From the NCBI RefSeq assembly GCF_000507845.1, contig NZ_KI669454.1, positions 1 to 64,000 on the forward strand: 64,000 nt of DNA. Direction: 5' to 3'. The notes under the pieces were generated by a model. The model ran no database searches. It was not told where the DNA came from and saw nothing but the letters and a program-made list of their open reading frames with translations. The DNA comes from Helicobacter macacae MIT 99-5501 (lineage in GTDB: Bacteria > Campylobacterota > Campylobacteria > Campylobacterales > Helicobacteraceae). Below are positions 48,771-58,072 of this stretch, one piece after another. The translations under genes were made by a program, and so were the position numbers. How positions within the stretch are numbered: the stretch's first letter is position 1; the number at the start of each line of letters is the position of its first letter.

Positions 48771-49908
48771 CGTGTGTCCTTTCAAGTTTTGTGAAAATGT
48801 GGTGATATTTTTGTGTGCTTACTTGGTGTGCTCTGCTGTGAGAAGGCATATCAAGTGTAGCAAAAATCTCCTCTAGTTGCTTTTTGTCATAATGTCTTGC
48901 TAGATTTGATAATAGCTTTTTTCTAGGCGATACAAATGCGTGTTTTAGCATTTTTTCAAAGCTAAGCCACCTTTGGCTAGATTTTGTAAAATCACCTAAG
49001 AAACTTTCTTGCCCTTTGCGCAGGCTAAAAACTGATGAAGTTACCTTTGGCATAGGCTCAAACGCTTCTTTTGGCACGCTAAAAAGTAGTCGTATATCTC
49101 CTACACTTTGCGCTAGCACAGATAGAGCGCAAAACTCACTATCTCCACTGCTAGCACAGAATTTATCTGCTACCTCCTTTTGTGTCATCACCACAAATCC
49201 CTTGCAAAGCGGGTCTTTTAGCGCGATAAGGATAATGCGCGTGGCGATATAGTAGGGGAGATTTGAGATGAGGATATATGGAGAGGTGGCAAGCCAAGAG
49301 CTTTTTGGGCTTATTTGGCTAGCACTCTTTTCATCTAACTGCTCGCGTATTTTTTCGCTTGTATCCTCATATTTTGCCGTGCTAGTAATGTCGGTTTTTG
49401 TCGTATCATCTGCTTTGCCCTCTTTGCTTTTTTCTTTGCTCTCGCATTTTTGGAGTGCTAGGGCAAAGGGCAGAGATAGCACATCTGCGTGTATCAAATC
49501 AAAATGATTCGCAAGGCTTTGCTTTGCGAATCGCTGCAATACAAAAGAACATAGAGCTTCGTCAATCTCATAAGAAAGGAGAGGAGCGATGCCCAAAAGC
49601 CTAATGGATAAATCACCCAAGCCAACACCGATTTCCACAAGCTTTAGACTTTGAAGCTGGAGGTTTTGTGAAGTGTGGAGGCTACTAGATTTTGACATTT
49701 CTAGCGGATACTCATCACTATGTTTCGCACCATTTTGCGTCATCTCTCGCGCTTTGCTAGAATCTGGCGAGGATTTTGGTGCATTCTCTAGCTTGGCTAA
49801 ACAGCTTTGGTATAGCTCGGAGCTTGCTTGGAGGATTTTGTCTAAAATGATAGAATCTTTTAGAAAATTCTGTCCAAAATGTTTTTTTGGTATTATGCTT
49901 CTCTGCAG
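48763..49908 (-). CDS. rsmA: 16S rRNA (adenine1518/1519-N6) dimethyltransferase RsmA, non-ATG start
   Basis: The conserved N-terminus IPKKHFGQNFLKDSIILDKI is in frame upstream of the first ATG (49743), so that ATG cannot be the true start. The frame upstream to its stop has no ATG, GTG or TTG; CTG at 49908, five nucleotides after AAGGA, is the best candidate. Then follow the SAM-binding LVEIGVGLGDLS, an acidic loop EIDEALC and the catalytic NLPYYIA. A Lys/Glu/Thr/Ser-rich insertion (about 152-205) interrupts the conserved region before NLPYY. Its end overlaps rnj. Confidence 0.85.
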   Translation of the reverse strand: MQRSIIPKKHFGQNFLKDSIILDKILQASSELYQSCLAKLENAPKSSPDSSKAREMTQNGAKHSDEYPLEMSKSSSLHTSQNLQLQSLKLVEIGVGLGDLSIRLLGIAPLLSYEIDEALCSFVLQRFAKQSLANHFDLIHADVLSLPFALALQKCESKEKSKEGKADDTTKTDITSTAKYEDTSEKIREQLDEKSASQISPKSSWLATSPYILISNLPYYIATRIILIALKDPLCKGFVVMTQKEVADKFCASSGDSEFCALSVLAQSVGDIRLLFSVPKEAFEPMPKVTSSVFSLRKGQESFLGDFTKSSQRWLSFEKMLKHAFVSPRKKLLSNLARHYDKKQLEEIFATLDMPSHSRAHQVSTQKYHHIFTKLERTHDE

Positions 49909-50228
49909 GAAAATCCTTTTTATAAATCTATTTTATGAGAATCTATTTATAAAAAGCATTTGTTTGCAAAGAATGGTTTGATTTGCTTGGGTGCTATTGT
50001 AGCGAATCTTTTGTTGATTGTGGTAAAAATTTGTAAAAATATGCGCAAAAATCACACCAAATCTCGCACAATGTAGGCGAAATATGCGCGGTAGTTTCTA
50101 TGATTGCTTTGCAATGTGGATAAAAAATAAGAAAAAGAAAAGGAAAAAATGTTATGATTGCGCACAAAATTGGTAATGCGATTTGGGAATATATGGTTTG
50201 ATTGGACAATTAAATAAAAGGAATCTAA

Positions 50229-50993
50229 ATGCTAGCAAAACGGATTATCCCCTGCCTTGACATAAAGGATGGGCAGGTGGTAAAGGGGGTGAATTTCGTG
50301 GGACTGCAAAATGTGGGCGACCCTGTGGAGCTAGCAAAAATCTACAATGACGCGGGGGCTGATGAGCTGGTGCTACTAGATATAACCGCGTCTTTTGAGC
50401 ATCGCAAAACGATAGTGTCTCTGTGTGAAAAGATTGCCAAAGAAGTCTATATCCCGCTTACTATCGGTGGGGGAATCTCTAGCCTAGAAGATATGTATGC
50501 GCTACTAAATGCTGGGGCAGACAAAATAAGCCTAAATAGTGCAGCGATAAAAAATCCTAGTTTGGTAGCCCAAGCAGCAAAAAGATTTGGCTCACAATGT
50601 GTGGTGGTGGCTATTGATACTCGCTCGGTAGAAAATAATCCACAAAGAAAAGAAGTCTATATCAAGGGTGGTAGAGAGAGAGTAGAGCTGGAGCTGTGCG
50701 AATGGGCGAAAATCTGCGAGGATAATGGAGCGGGGGAAATCCTGCATACAAGTATGGATACTGATGGGACAAAGGGGGGATATGATTTGGAGGGGCTAGG
50801 GGCATTGCGAGAAGCAGTGGGATTGCCCATCATCGCTTCTGGTGGAGCGGGCAAGATGAGCGATATAGCGGAAGTTTTTGAGCGAGGAGTGGCTGATGCG
50901 GCATTGGCTGCTAGCATATTTCACAACGATGAAATCTCTATTTCCGAGCTAAAAAACTATCTGCACAATCGTGGTATAGCGGTGCGGATATGA
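50229..50993 (+). CDS. hisF: Imidazole glycerol phosphate synthase cyclase subunit HisF
   Basis: 254 aa TIM-barrel. The catalytic Asp residues are in [17 protein letters not shown] and VVVAIDTR, and the phosphate-binding segments are [17 protein letters not shown] text and [10 protein letters not shown]. It makes IGP and AICAR in histidine biosynthesis together with HisH, which is not in the window. AAAGGAATCTAA precedes the ATG. Confidence 0.96.
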   Translation: MLAKRIIPCLDIKDGQVVKGVNFVGLQNVGDPVELAKIYNDAGADELVLLDITASFEHRKTIVSLCEKIAKEVYIPLTIGGGISSLEDMYALLNAGADKISLNSAAIKNPSLVAQAAKRFGSQCVVVAIDTRSVENNPQRKEVYIKGGRERVELELCEWAKICEDNGAGEILHTSMDTDGTKGGYDLEGLGALREAVGLPIIASGGAGKMSDIAEVFERGVADAALAASIFHNDEISISELKNYLHNRGIAVRI

Positions 50994-51062
50994 GATTTTG
51001 TGGTTTGTGTGGCTTAGTCGTGTTTTTGGAGGATTGTGTGAGGGGTGTGCAAGGTGGTGTAG

Positions 51063-51788
51063 ATGCTAGTGTGTGCTGGGCGAAATGAAACCCTGTGCTG
51101 TGCTGTGCCGATAGGCATAGGGCTAGTAGAGGCGAGCTTGGGACTGACTAGGCTGCTACTAGGCGGAGCAAGGGAGATAGAAAATATCATATTTGTGGGG
51201 AGTGCTGGGGCGTATAGTAAAGAGATTTTGATAGGGGATATGTTTTTTTCGGTAGAGGCGACACAGATAGAATCTAGCTTTTTGAGTGGTGGGAGCTATA
51301 CACCGATAGACAATGTAGTAAAAATGGAATCGGTGGATTTGAGTGGATTTGGGGATTTTGCTAGATTTTTTGTGAGCGATGAGAATTTGGGAGATAAAGA
51401 ATCTGGGCAAAAAAATGTTTCATATGAAACATCGGAGCAAACTCTAAAATCAATCCAAAATCAAAAAACAGAAAAACAACAAAAACCTATGCAAAATAGT
51501 GTCGTAGCAAAGCAGATAGGGCAAACAAAACAAGTGATTGTAAATTCATCAAACTACATTACCACAGATGAGAATAGTGCAAATCAAATGGCTAGGGCTG
51601 GCATACTACTAGAAAATATGGAATTTTATGCTGTGATGAAAGTTGCTCAAAGTTTTGGTGTGCCTGCTATGGGCGTGTTTTGTGTAACGAACTATTGCGA
51701 TGAAAATGCTCATAAAGATTTTCTAGCAAACCATAGTGAAGCAAAGCGCAAGCTAGAGGACTTCATAATGCAAAGTCAAAAGCGATGA
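51063..51788 (+). CDS. punB: Purine nucleoside phosphorylase-like protein (PunB-type)
   Basis: 241 aa of the PNP/UDP phosphorylase superfamily. N-terminal VGSAGAYSKEILIGDMFF resembles the phosphate-site segment, and the C-terminal ARAGILLENMEFYAVMKVAQSFGVPAMGVFCVTNYCDEN carries the conserved Met-Glu. H. pylori has a similar gene (punB) next to dnaA, which suggests purine salvage. A Gln/Lys/Ser-rich insertion (about 109-160) contains a parS-like palindrome encoding NVSYET. AAGGTGG precedes the ATG. Confidence 0.7.
   Translation: MLVCAGRNETLCCAVPIGIGLVEASLGLTRLLLGGAREIENIIFVGSAGAYSKEILIGDMFFSVEATQIESSFLSGGSYTPIDNVVKMESVDLSGFGDFARFFVSDENLGDKESGQKNVSYETSEQTLKSIQNQKTEKQQKPMQNSVVAKQIGQTKQVIVNSSNYITTDENSANQMARAGILLENMEFYAVMKVAQSFGVPAMGVFCVTNYCDENAHKDFLANHSEAKRKLEDFIMQSQKR
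51416..51431. promoter_or_regulatory. parS-like palindrome, site 1 (inside the punB-like gene)
   Basis: TGTTTCATATGAAACA differs from the widely conserved chromosomal parS (TGTTTCACGTGAAACA) only at the two central bases; the palindrome extends to 18 bp. It lies about 15-17 kb from the dnaA/oriC region, where parS sites cluster. Confidence 0.6.
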
Positions 51789-51821
51789 TATAAACGCTTG
51801 GCTAGAATAAAGAGTGGATAA

Positions 51822-53030
51822 ATGGAATCTAACAAAATCAATATTTATGGAATGCGTTTGAGTGAGCTAGAGCAGATTTTTACCTCTGGTGTTATCTCTT
51901 CTGGTGGCAATGCACACAAGGGCTTGGAAAGCAAAAAAGATAATGATTTTGCAAGGGATATGTGCGAAAAACTTAAAAAGTTTCCACCATATCGAGCTAA
52001 GCAGATTTATAATTGGCTATATGTTCACTATGAAGATGAGTTTGGTAAAATGCTAAATCTACCAAAAGATTTGCGATTTTGCCTTGATGAATATTTCAGC
52101 ACGCAAAATCTAAAACTTCTCGCTAAAGAGATAAGCAAAGATGGCACACAAAAATATCTTTTTGAAGCGAGAGATGGACACTGCTTTGAATCAGTTTGCA
52201 TCAAAATGCGTGATAAAAAAAGAGATGAGAACGGCAGGATTGTGGCAAGCGAGAAGTGGACTTTTTGTCTCTCTAGTCAAATCGGCTGCAAAGTCGGCTG
52301 CTCTTTTTGCTCTACGGCTAGGGGAGGATTTGTGCGCAATCTCACTGCAGGAGAGATAGTCCAACAAGTGGTGTTTCTCAAACGAGACAATGCCCTAGAA
52401 TCTCATAAACGGGTGAATATCGTGTATATGGGTATGGGTGAGCCACTGCACAATATTGATGAGGTGGTGCAAGCGATAGGGATACTTAGCGAGCTAGATG
52501 GGCTAGCGATTTCTCCAAAGCGACAGACGATTTCTACAAGTGGAATCGCTCCACAAATAGAAAATCTAGGCAAGCTAGACTTAGGCGTGCAACTAGCGAT
52601 TTCTCTACACGCGGTAGATGATGAGCTGCGAAGCAAACTTATGCCGATAAATAAGACTTACAATATCCAAGCTGTGATTGATGCTGTGAGGAGATTTCCT
52701 ATCGACACTCGAAAGAGGGTAATGTTTGAATACCTTGTGATACGAGATATAAACGATGATTTGGCGAGTGCAAAAAAACTACTAAAACTACTTAATGGAA
52801 TCAAAGCAAAGGTAAATTTGATATTGTTTAATCCACACAGTGAATCAAAATATCAACGCCCTGAAATGAAAAAAGTAGAGGAGTTTGCCGATTTTCTTGT
52901 GTCAAAAGGGCTGCTAGCCACGATACGAGAATCTAAGGGCGTAGATATTTCAGCGGCTTGTGGGCAACTGCGAGAGAAAAAGATTCACATAAAAATGAGC
53001 AATACAGGGGAATATAGAGAAAAACTATGA
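51822..53030 (+). CDS. rlmN: Dual-specificity RNA methyltransferase RlmN
   Basis: 402 aa radical SAM enzyme that methylates C2 of A2503 in 23S rRNA and A37 in tRNAs. The cluster motif is GCKVGCSFCSTARGGFVRNL (CxxxCxxC), followed by VNIVYMGMGEPLHN, and the C-terminal resolving Cys segment SAACGQLREK. The N-terminal part begins with a gene-specific leader (about 1-45). Confidence 0.95.
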   Translation: MESNKINIYGMRLSELEQIFTSGVISSGGNAHKGLESKKDNDFARDMCEKLKKFPPYRAKQIYNWLYVHYEDEFGKMLNLPKDLRFCLDEYFSTQNLKLLAKEISKDGTQKYLFEARDGHCFESVCIKMRDKKRDENGRIVASEKWTFCLSSQIGCKVGCSFCSTARGGFVRNLTAGEIVQQVVFLKRDNALESHKRVNIVYMGMGEPLHNIDEVVQAIGILSELDGLAISPKRQTISTSGIAPQIENLGKLDLGVQLAISLHAVDDELRSKLMPINKTYNIQAVIDAVRRFPIDTRKRVMFEYLVIRDINDDLASAKKLLKLLNGIKAKVNLILFNPHSESKYQRPEMKKVEEFADFLVSKGLLATIRESKGVDISAACGQLREKKIHIKMSNTGEYREKL

Positions 53031-53031
53031 A

Positions 53032-53053
53032 AAATGTTTCATATGAAACATTT
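53032..53053. promoter_or_regulatory. parS-like palindrome, site 2
   Basis: The core TGTTTCATATGAAACA (53035-53050) is the same as at 51416, here in a perfect 22-bp palindrome beginning 2 nt after the rlmN stop codon. Confidence 0.65.
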
Positions 53054-53164
53054 GATGATTGATTTTGGGTAGTGCTAAATACAAATGAAGCACAAATAAA
53101 AATAGATTTTGCCAAACCTCATCAAGCACACAAACTAAAATCTACATAAGAAGGAGAATCCAAA

Positions 53165-53260
53165 ATGGATAGTTTAGAAGTATTTTTGCTGGTATTTTTG
53201 CTACTTGTATTGGTGGGTGGCATAGGTGGGTATCTTTATTTTATGAGGGAAAGGGATTGA
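53165..53260 (+). CDS. 31-aa single-helix membrane peptide
   Basis: AGAAGGAG lies six nucleotides before the ATG, a strong signal for such a short ORF. The peptide (MDSLEVFLLVFLLLVLVGGI then GGYLYFMRERD) is one membrane helix with a charged C-terminus. It resembles small oxidase- or transporter-associated peptides in size only. Not recognised. Confidence 0.55.
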   Translation: MDSLEVFLLVFLLLVLVGGIGGYLYFMRERD

Positions 53261-53385
53261 ACCAAAAGGAGTTTTTGGCTAATGGTTTTTGGCAAAAAGA
53301 TACACACAACAATGCAAATGAAAAAGGCGAGTGTTAGCAAAACGCTATAAGCACTACAAAATCAAAACAATAAAAAAGGACAAAA

Positions 53386-54681
53386 ATGTTGGTGCATATT
53401 TGTTGCTCTGTGGATAGTCATTATTTTTTGAGCGAATTGCAAAAAGCGTATCCTAGCGAGAATCTTATCGGGTTTTTTTACAATCCAAACATTCACCCCA
53501 AGTCCGAGCACGATTTGCGCCTACAAGATGTGCGCAGAAGCTGTGAAATGCTCGGGGTAAGGCTCATAGAGGGGAGATATGACACAGATGAGTGGCTAAA
53601 TGGGGTGCGTGGGCTGGAGGAAGCACCTGAAAAGGGCGAGCGATGTGTGAAGTGCTTTGACATTCGCCTTGAGAGAAGCGCAGAGGTGGCAAGCGAGATT
53701 GGGGAAGTGAGGTTTACTAGCACACTGCTTGCAAGCCCTATGAAAGAGCAAGAAGTCCTTTATGAGCAGGGCGACATCATCGCCAAAGCACATAAACTAG
53801 ATTTTGTCAAAATCAATGTCCGTGCAAATGGTGGCGTGAATAAGCAAAATGCTCTAGCAAAAAAAGACAATCTCTATCGGCAGAACTATTGCGGCTGCAA
53901 ATACGCGCTAGAAAAGCAACGAGATAAGCAAGGACGATATAGCCTAGAGATGATGAGTGATATAGGTAGTCGTGCCTTGCCTGCGAGCATAGAGGAGAGA
54001 AGTGAGGTATTTGCCAAACGAGACGCACTAGAAAAGGCGGGCAAAAAATATATCCTCACACAGCGAAAAAAGCGAATCTATCGCGTGCTAAGCCATATAC
54101 TATCGCTAAATGAAATGGCGATGCCCAACTATGTGCTAGCCCACTCTGAATCCAAGCGAATAAAAATGGAGCTACCAACTTGGGTAGAAATATCTGTAAA
54201 TGCTTGTAGTTCCCCTTTTTTGCGAGAATCTTTGGGGGTGGATTCTAAAGCGGATTTTACCCATAGCAAAGATAACCCTAGCTTATATTCTGCCAAAATC
54301 ACCATTGGGATTAGTCAAAGAGATGATACTGTTTTTTTGCCACTAAAGAGCCTCAATGAGATTCTTTGCGACAAACAAACGAGCAAAAACAATCACAGCA
54401 ATGAGTATAAAGCAAGCTACAAATGTGGCGTGAGGTATGATAGCGTAAGGGAGCTTATTTACGCGCCTATTTGCTATGAGGAGGAGCTTTATTTACGCAC
54501 ACTGCTTTGCGGGTATGAGTCGATAAATCCTATCATCATAATTGATGATGAGGTGGCTAAGGATTTGGCAGAATCACAAAATCTAAGCAATAACACCAAG
54601 TCAATCTCAAATCCCCTAGCAGTAAACATAGAGTCTTTTTTTCAAGATGAAAGGGTGTTTGAAGTGATAGAAATTGTGTAG
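53386..54681 (+). CDS. queH: Epoxyqueuosine reductase QueH with C-terminal extension
   Basis: 431 aa. The first 200 residues are QueH (DUF208): HICCSVDSHYFLSEL with the Cys pair, YDTDEWLNGVRGLEEAPEKGERCVKCFDIRLE, TLLASPMKE, and the final NYCGCKYAL. QueH reduces epoxyqueuosine to queuosine in tRNA and is unrelated to QueG. About 220 further residues (a basic linker and a mixed domain) are unfamiliar and longer than typical QueH. AAAGGACAAAA precedes the ATG. Confidence 0.85.
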   Translation: MLVHICCSVDSHYFLSELQKAYPSENLIGFFYNPNIHPKSEHDLRLQDVRRSCEMLGVRLIEGRYDTDEWLNGVRGLEEAPEKGERCVKCFDIRLERSAEVASEIGEVRFTSTLLASPMKEQEVLYEQGDIIAKAHKLDFVKINVRANGGVNKQNALAKKDNLYRQNYCGCKYALEKQRDKQGRYSLEMMSDIGSRALPASIEERSEVFAKRDALEKAGKKYILTQRKKRIYRVLSHILSLNEMAMPNYVLAHSESKRIKMELPTWVEISVNACSSPFLRESLGVDSKADFTHSKDNPSLYSAKITIGISQRDDTVFLPLKSLNEILCDKQTSKNNHSNEYKASYKCGVRYDSVRELIYAPICYEEELYLRTLLCGYESINPIIIIDDEVAKDLAESQNLSNNTKSISNPLAVNIESFFQDERVFEVIEIV

Positions 54682-55277
54682 CTTTGTGTAGGCTTATAAA
54701 GATATTTTTGCAAAAATTACGCATAGCAAAAAAACTGATAGGAAAAGATGAAGCTAAGTTTTGTGCGAAAAATATAAAAAACTCTAAAAAATGAGCAAAG
54801 AATCGCAAAATACAAACCCTAAACACAGCAAAAAACCAAAGATGAAAATGTAAAAAATGTCATAAAAACTTTCAAAATTTAATCAAGCACAAAAAACAAA
54901 TTGATACAAGGAAAATCCGTAATTTTTGCCTTTATTTTCAATTTTTGCAAATAAATAATAAAAATTTATGTAAAAAATGTAAAAAATGTTTTAAATCGCT
55001 TAAAAATTCGTGCAAAACATTATCAAAAGTTTTGTATAATTTTGCGTTTTAGCCTAAGTGTCAAAGCCGGCCAAATGCAAATAAAAGCAAGCAAAGTTTT
55101 TTGCTTTTGTGCTGTGAAAAAACTAAAGATTTCTTGCAAAAATCTGCATAAAGTCCTGCTACTTACGCGCGATTCTCACAAGCGATGAAGCAATACTTTT
55201 TAGGACTTTTTTGTAGAGGTTGTGCTAGTTTTGCGTGGTTTTGGGCTTTTGTTGTGAATTTTCTAACAAGGTGTAAA
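54682..55277. other. AT-rich region upstream of fabZ
   Basis: No gene is supported; the frame 55185-55277 upstream of fabZ lacks a ribosome site. A TATAAT -10 box lies at 55035-55040 in TGTATAAT. Confidence 0.5.
55035..55040 (+). promoter_or_regulatory. -10 box TATAAT upstream of the fabZ-lpxA-clpX cluster
   Basis: TGTATAAT is an extended -10 box; transcription would begin near 55047, giving a leader of about 230 nt before fabZ. Confidence 0.4.
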
Positions 55278-55757
55278 ATGAGCATAATGGATATAAACGC
55301 AATTAAGAGAATCTTGCCACATAGATACCCACTTTTGCTTGTCGATAGGATTACTAGACTTGAAAAAAATAGTCTTATCGAGGGGTATAAAAATATTACT
55401 GCAAATGAGCAGGTGTTTTTGGGGCATTTTCCTAGCAAGCCTATTTATCCGGGAGTGATGATTATTGAGGGAATGGCACAGGCTGGAGGAGTGCTGGCGT
55501 TTGTGAGTATGTGGGGCAATGATGTGAGTGCGGCGGAAAACAAAATCGTGTATTTTATGACGATTGACGGTGTGAAATTCCGCTCTCCTGTTGTCCCCGG
55601 GGACAAGCTAGAGTATCGCCTTAGTGTCCTAAAGCACAAAGGTGCTGTATGGTCGCTTGAGGGCAAGGCGTTTGTAGAGGATAAGCTCGTGTGCGAAGCG
55701 CAACTAAAAGCTATGGTAGCTGATAATGACGCTGCAAGTGGCGCAAGTGCGACATAA
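55278..55757 (+). CDS. fabZ: (3R)-hydroxymyristoyl-[acyl carrier protein] dehydratase FabZ
   Basis: About 160 aa from ATG 55278 (AAGGTG upstream; the longer frame adds a hydrophobic leader that is not part of the family). Motifs: LPHRYPLLLVDR with the catalytic His, GHFPSKPIYPGVMIIEGMAQAGG with the catalytic Glu, and a C-terminal acidic segment. It dehydrates hydroxyacyl-ACP in fatty acid synthesis. lpxA follows after 27 nt, as in other epsilonproteobacteria. Confidence 0.93.
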   Translation: MSIMDINAIKRILPHRYPLLLVDRITRLEKNSLIEGYKNITANEQVFLGHFPSKPIYPGVMIIEGMAQAGGVLAFVSMWGNDVSAAENKIVYFMTIDGVKFRSPVVPGDKLEYRLSVLKHKGAVWSLEGKAFVEDKLVCEAQLKAMVADNDAASGASAT

Positions 55758-55784
55758 GCACTAGCACGGTAGGAGTAAGCTACT

Positions 55785-56603
55785 ATGAAAGCACAAATCG
55801 CACGAACTGCCATTATCGCAAAGGGCGCACAGATAGCCGATGGTGTTGACATTGGCGATTTTTGCGTGATTGGCGAGGGGGTTAGAATCGGCGAGGGGTG
55901 CAAGCTGTATAATGGCGTAACGATTTTGGGCGATACCACTTTGGGTAAAAATAATGTGGTGTTTCCTTATGCTGTGCTTGGCACGATTCCGCAGGATTTG
56001 AAATACTCGGGCGAAAAAGTCGAGCTAATCATTGGGGATAATAATATTATCCGTGAGCATTGTATGTTTAATCCGGGCACAGAGGGCGGGATTGGCAAGA
56101 CAATCATTGGCAATGAAAATTTGTTTATGGCATTTGTCCACATTGCGCACGATTGTGTGGTGGGCAATCACTGCATTTTGGCAAATAATGCCACGCTAGG
56201 TGGGCATATTGAGATTGGGGATTATGTCAATATCGGTGGAATGACGCCTGTGCATCAGTTTGTCAAAATCGGCGATGGAGCAATGATAGCGGGGGCAAGT
56301 GCGCTAAGTCAAGACGTCCCTCCATTTTGTATGGCGGAGGGCAATCGCGCCGTGATTCGCGGGCTGAACAAACACAGAATGCGAAAGCTATTTGACAGCA
56401 AAGAGATTGATGAGATTAGCCATTTTTATAAGGAGCTTTTTTCTGCGACTTCTATGCGTGGCTTTGCACAAGATATGCTTGATAAATATGAGTCAAAAAG
56501 CGAGGATTACGCTCCCAAAAGAGAATCTATCAAAAAAATCTGTGAGTTTGTCCTAGCCTCACAAAGAGGTATCCCCCTGCGCAAAAGCGAGGCAGAAAAA
56601 TGA
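55785..56603 (+). CDS. lpxA: UDP-N-acetylglucosamine acyltransferase LpxA
   Basis: 272 aa left-handed beta-helix with repeated hexapeptides (for example IGEGVRIGEGCKLYNGVTILGDTTLG). The catalytic His is in MAFVHIAHDCVVGNHCILANNATLGGH, and the C-terminal helical part starts at GLNKHRMRKLFDSKEI. First step of lipid A synthesis, using hydroxyacyl-ACP. AGGAGTAAGCT precedes the ATG. Its stop overlaps a 33-aa ORF in an ATGA junction. Confidence 0.95.
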   Translation: MKAQIARTAIIAKGAQIADGVDIGDFCVIGEGVRIGEGCKLYNGVTILGDTTLGKNNVVFPYAVLGTIPQDLKYSGEKVELIIGDNNIIREHCMFNPGTEGGIGKTIIGNENLFMAFVHIAHDCVVGNHCILANNATLGGHIEIGDYVNIGGMTPVHQFVKIGDGAMIAGASALSQDVPPFCMAEGNRAVIRGLNKHRMRKLFDSKEIDEISHFYKELFSATSMRGFAQDMLDKYESKSEDYAPKRESIKKICEFVLASQRGIPLRKSEAEK

Positions 56604-56701
56604 AACAGACACAAGCAAAAATAGTGGCTAAAGCGGTAAATACGCTTATGGCAAGTGGTTTAATCACAAACTGCACAATACTTAAAAGTGAGGCATTTTA
56701 G
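56600..56701 (+). CDS. Possible 33-aa coupled peptide between lpxA and clpX
   Basis: ATG in an ATGA overlap with the lpxA stop; stop 1 nt before the clpX ATG. The sequence ([20 protein letters not shown]...) is charged with no membrane helix. It has no own ribosome site; it might exist only to couple translation of clpX. Confidence 0.3.
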   Translation: MKQTQAKIVAKAVNTLMASGLITNCTILKSEAF

Positions 56702-56702
56702 T

Positions 56703-58070
56703 ATGAATCAACCTATTTGTAATTTTTGTGGGAATTCTATTACGCCACATAGGCAGGGATTGCGAGCGAAATATCCCAATCCAAACGACCCAAATAGCTC
56801 ATTTGCGTTTATTTGCCTGCCTTGTATCAGCTCGGTTTATAAGGAGTTTTTAGACCCTATTTATGGGGTAAAAAAATCCACCCTTAGCACGCAAAAACAA
56901 TCGCTAAATCTTGATTTGCCAAGCTCGCGCGTGCCAAGCCCCAAGGAGCTAAAGGCAAAACTTGATGAGTATGTCATAGGGCAAGAAGAAGCAAAAAAGG
57001 TTTTTTGCGTAGCGATTTATAATCACTATAAGCGTATCGCAAACAATCTTGCTCAAGCAAAACAAGATAGCGAGCAAAATCAAGCTAGCTCTTTTGATTC
57101 TAGCGATAAAGGTAGCAGTAGCGATGATGTCGAAATAGCAAAATCCAATATCTTGCTTATCGGTCCCACAGGTAGTGGTAAGACGCTTATGGCACAGACT
57201 TTGGCTAGGTTTTTAGATGTGCCTATCGCCATTAGCGATGCGACTAGCTTGACAGAGGCGGGCTATGTGGGCGAAGATGTAGAAAATATCCTAACAAGGC
57301 TTTATCAAGCCGCTGATGGCGACATAGAAAAAACACAAAGAGGTATAGTTTTTATCGATGAGATTGACAAAATCTCGCGACTTAGTGAGAATCGCTCCAT
57401 AACGCGTGATGTAAGTGGCGAGGGCGTGCAGCAAGCATTGCTAAAAATCATAGAAGGAAGCGTGGTAAATATCTCCGAAAAAGGTGGCAGGAAGCACCCA
57501 AATGAGCGATTTGTCCAAATCGATACAACAAATATTTTATTTATTTGCGGTGGGGCTTTTGATGGTTTGAGTGAGATTATCCAGCGCAGGATGGGCGATA
57601 ATGTGCTTGGGTTTGGGCAAGTGCAAAAAACAAAGTCCCAACAAAAAGATGTGCTAAATCTTGTCGAGCCAGATGATTTGGTAAGCTATGGGCTTATCCC
57701 CGAGCTTATCGGACGACTTCATATTACTGCGACTTTGCAGCCTATCACAAAAGAAGCGATGATAGATATTCTTACCAAGCCCAAAAACGCCCTCATCAAG
57801 CAGTATCAAAAACTTTTTGAAGTCGATGATAATGTCAAGCTAAGTTTTGAAAAAGAAGCGATAGAATCCATAGCCGAGCTTGCCATAGCTCGCAAGACAG
57901 GTGCTCGCGGGCTTAGAGCGATTATTGAGGAGTTTATGACAGACATTATGTTTGACTTACCCTCAATGAGAGAACACGAAGTGGTAATCACAAAAGATTG
58001 TGTCGAGCAAAAATCTAAGCCATTGCTCATAAAACACAAAAAAATCTCTAATAAAGTCAAAGGAGCGTAG
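56703..58070 (+). CDS. clpX: ATP-dependent Clp protease ATP-binding subunit ClpX
   Basis: About 455 aa from ATG 56703 (a GTG at 56688 lacks a ribosome site). N-terminal zinc domain with [14 protein letters not shown] and a second Cys pair, CLPC. AAA+ motor: Walker [11 protein letters not shown], Walker [12 protein letters not shown], pore loop GYVGED, sensor [14 protein letters not shown], and the C-terminal domain. A Ser/Asp/Gln-rich insertion (about 120-145) lies between the zinc domain and Walker A. It unfolds substrates for ClpP. Confidence 0.95.
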   Translation: MNQPICNFCGNSITPHRQGLRAKYPNPNDPNSSFAFICLPCISSVYKEFLDPIYGVKKSTLSTQKQSLNLDLPSSRVPSPKELKAKLDEYVIGQEEAKKVFCVAIYNHYKRIANNLAQAKQDSEQNQASSFDSSDKGSSSDDVEIAKSNILLIGPTGSGKTLMAQTLARFLDVPIAISDATSLTEAGYVGEDVENILTRLYQAADGDIEKTQRGIVFIDEIDKISRLSENRSITRDVSGEGVQQALLKIIEGSVVNISEKGGRKHPNERFVQIDTTNILFICGGAFDGLSEIIQRRMGDNVLGFGQVQKTKSQQKDVLNLVEPDDLVSYGLIPELIGRLHITATLQPITKEAMIDILTKPKNALIKQYQKLFEVDDNVKLSFEKEAIESIAELAIARKTGARGLRAIIEEFMTDIMFDLPSMREHEVVITKDCVEQKSKPLLIKHKKISNKVKGA

Positions 58071-58072
58071 AA

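Noticed and set aside
49994..50209. 71-aa minus-strand frame before hisF
   Set aside because: No Shine-Dalgarno, TTG start, non-coding composition; lies in the hisF promoter region.
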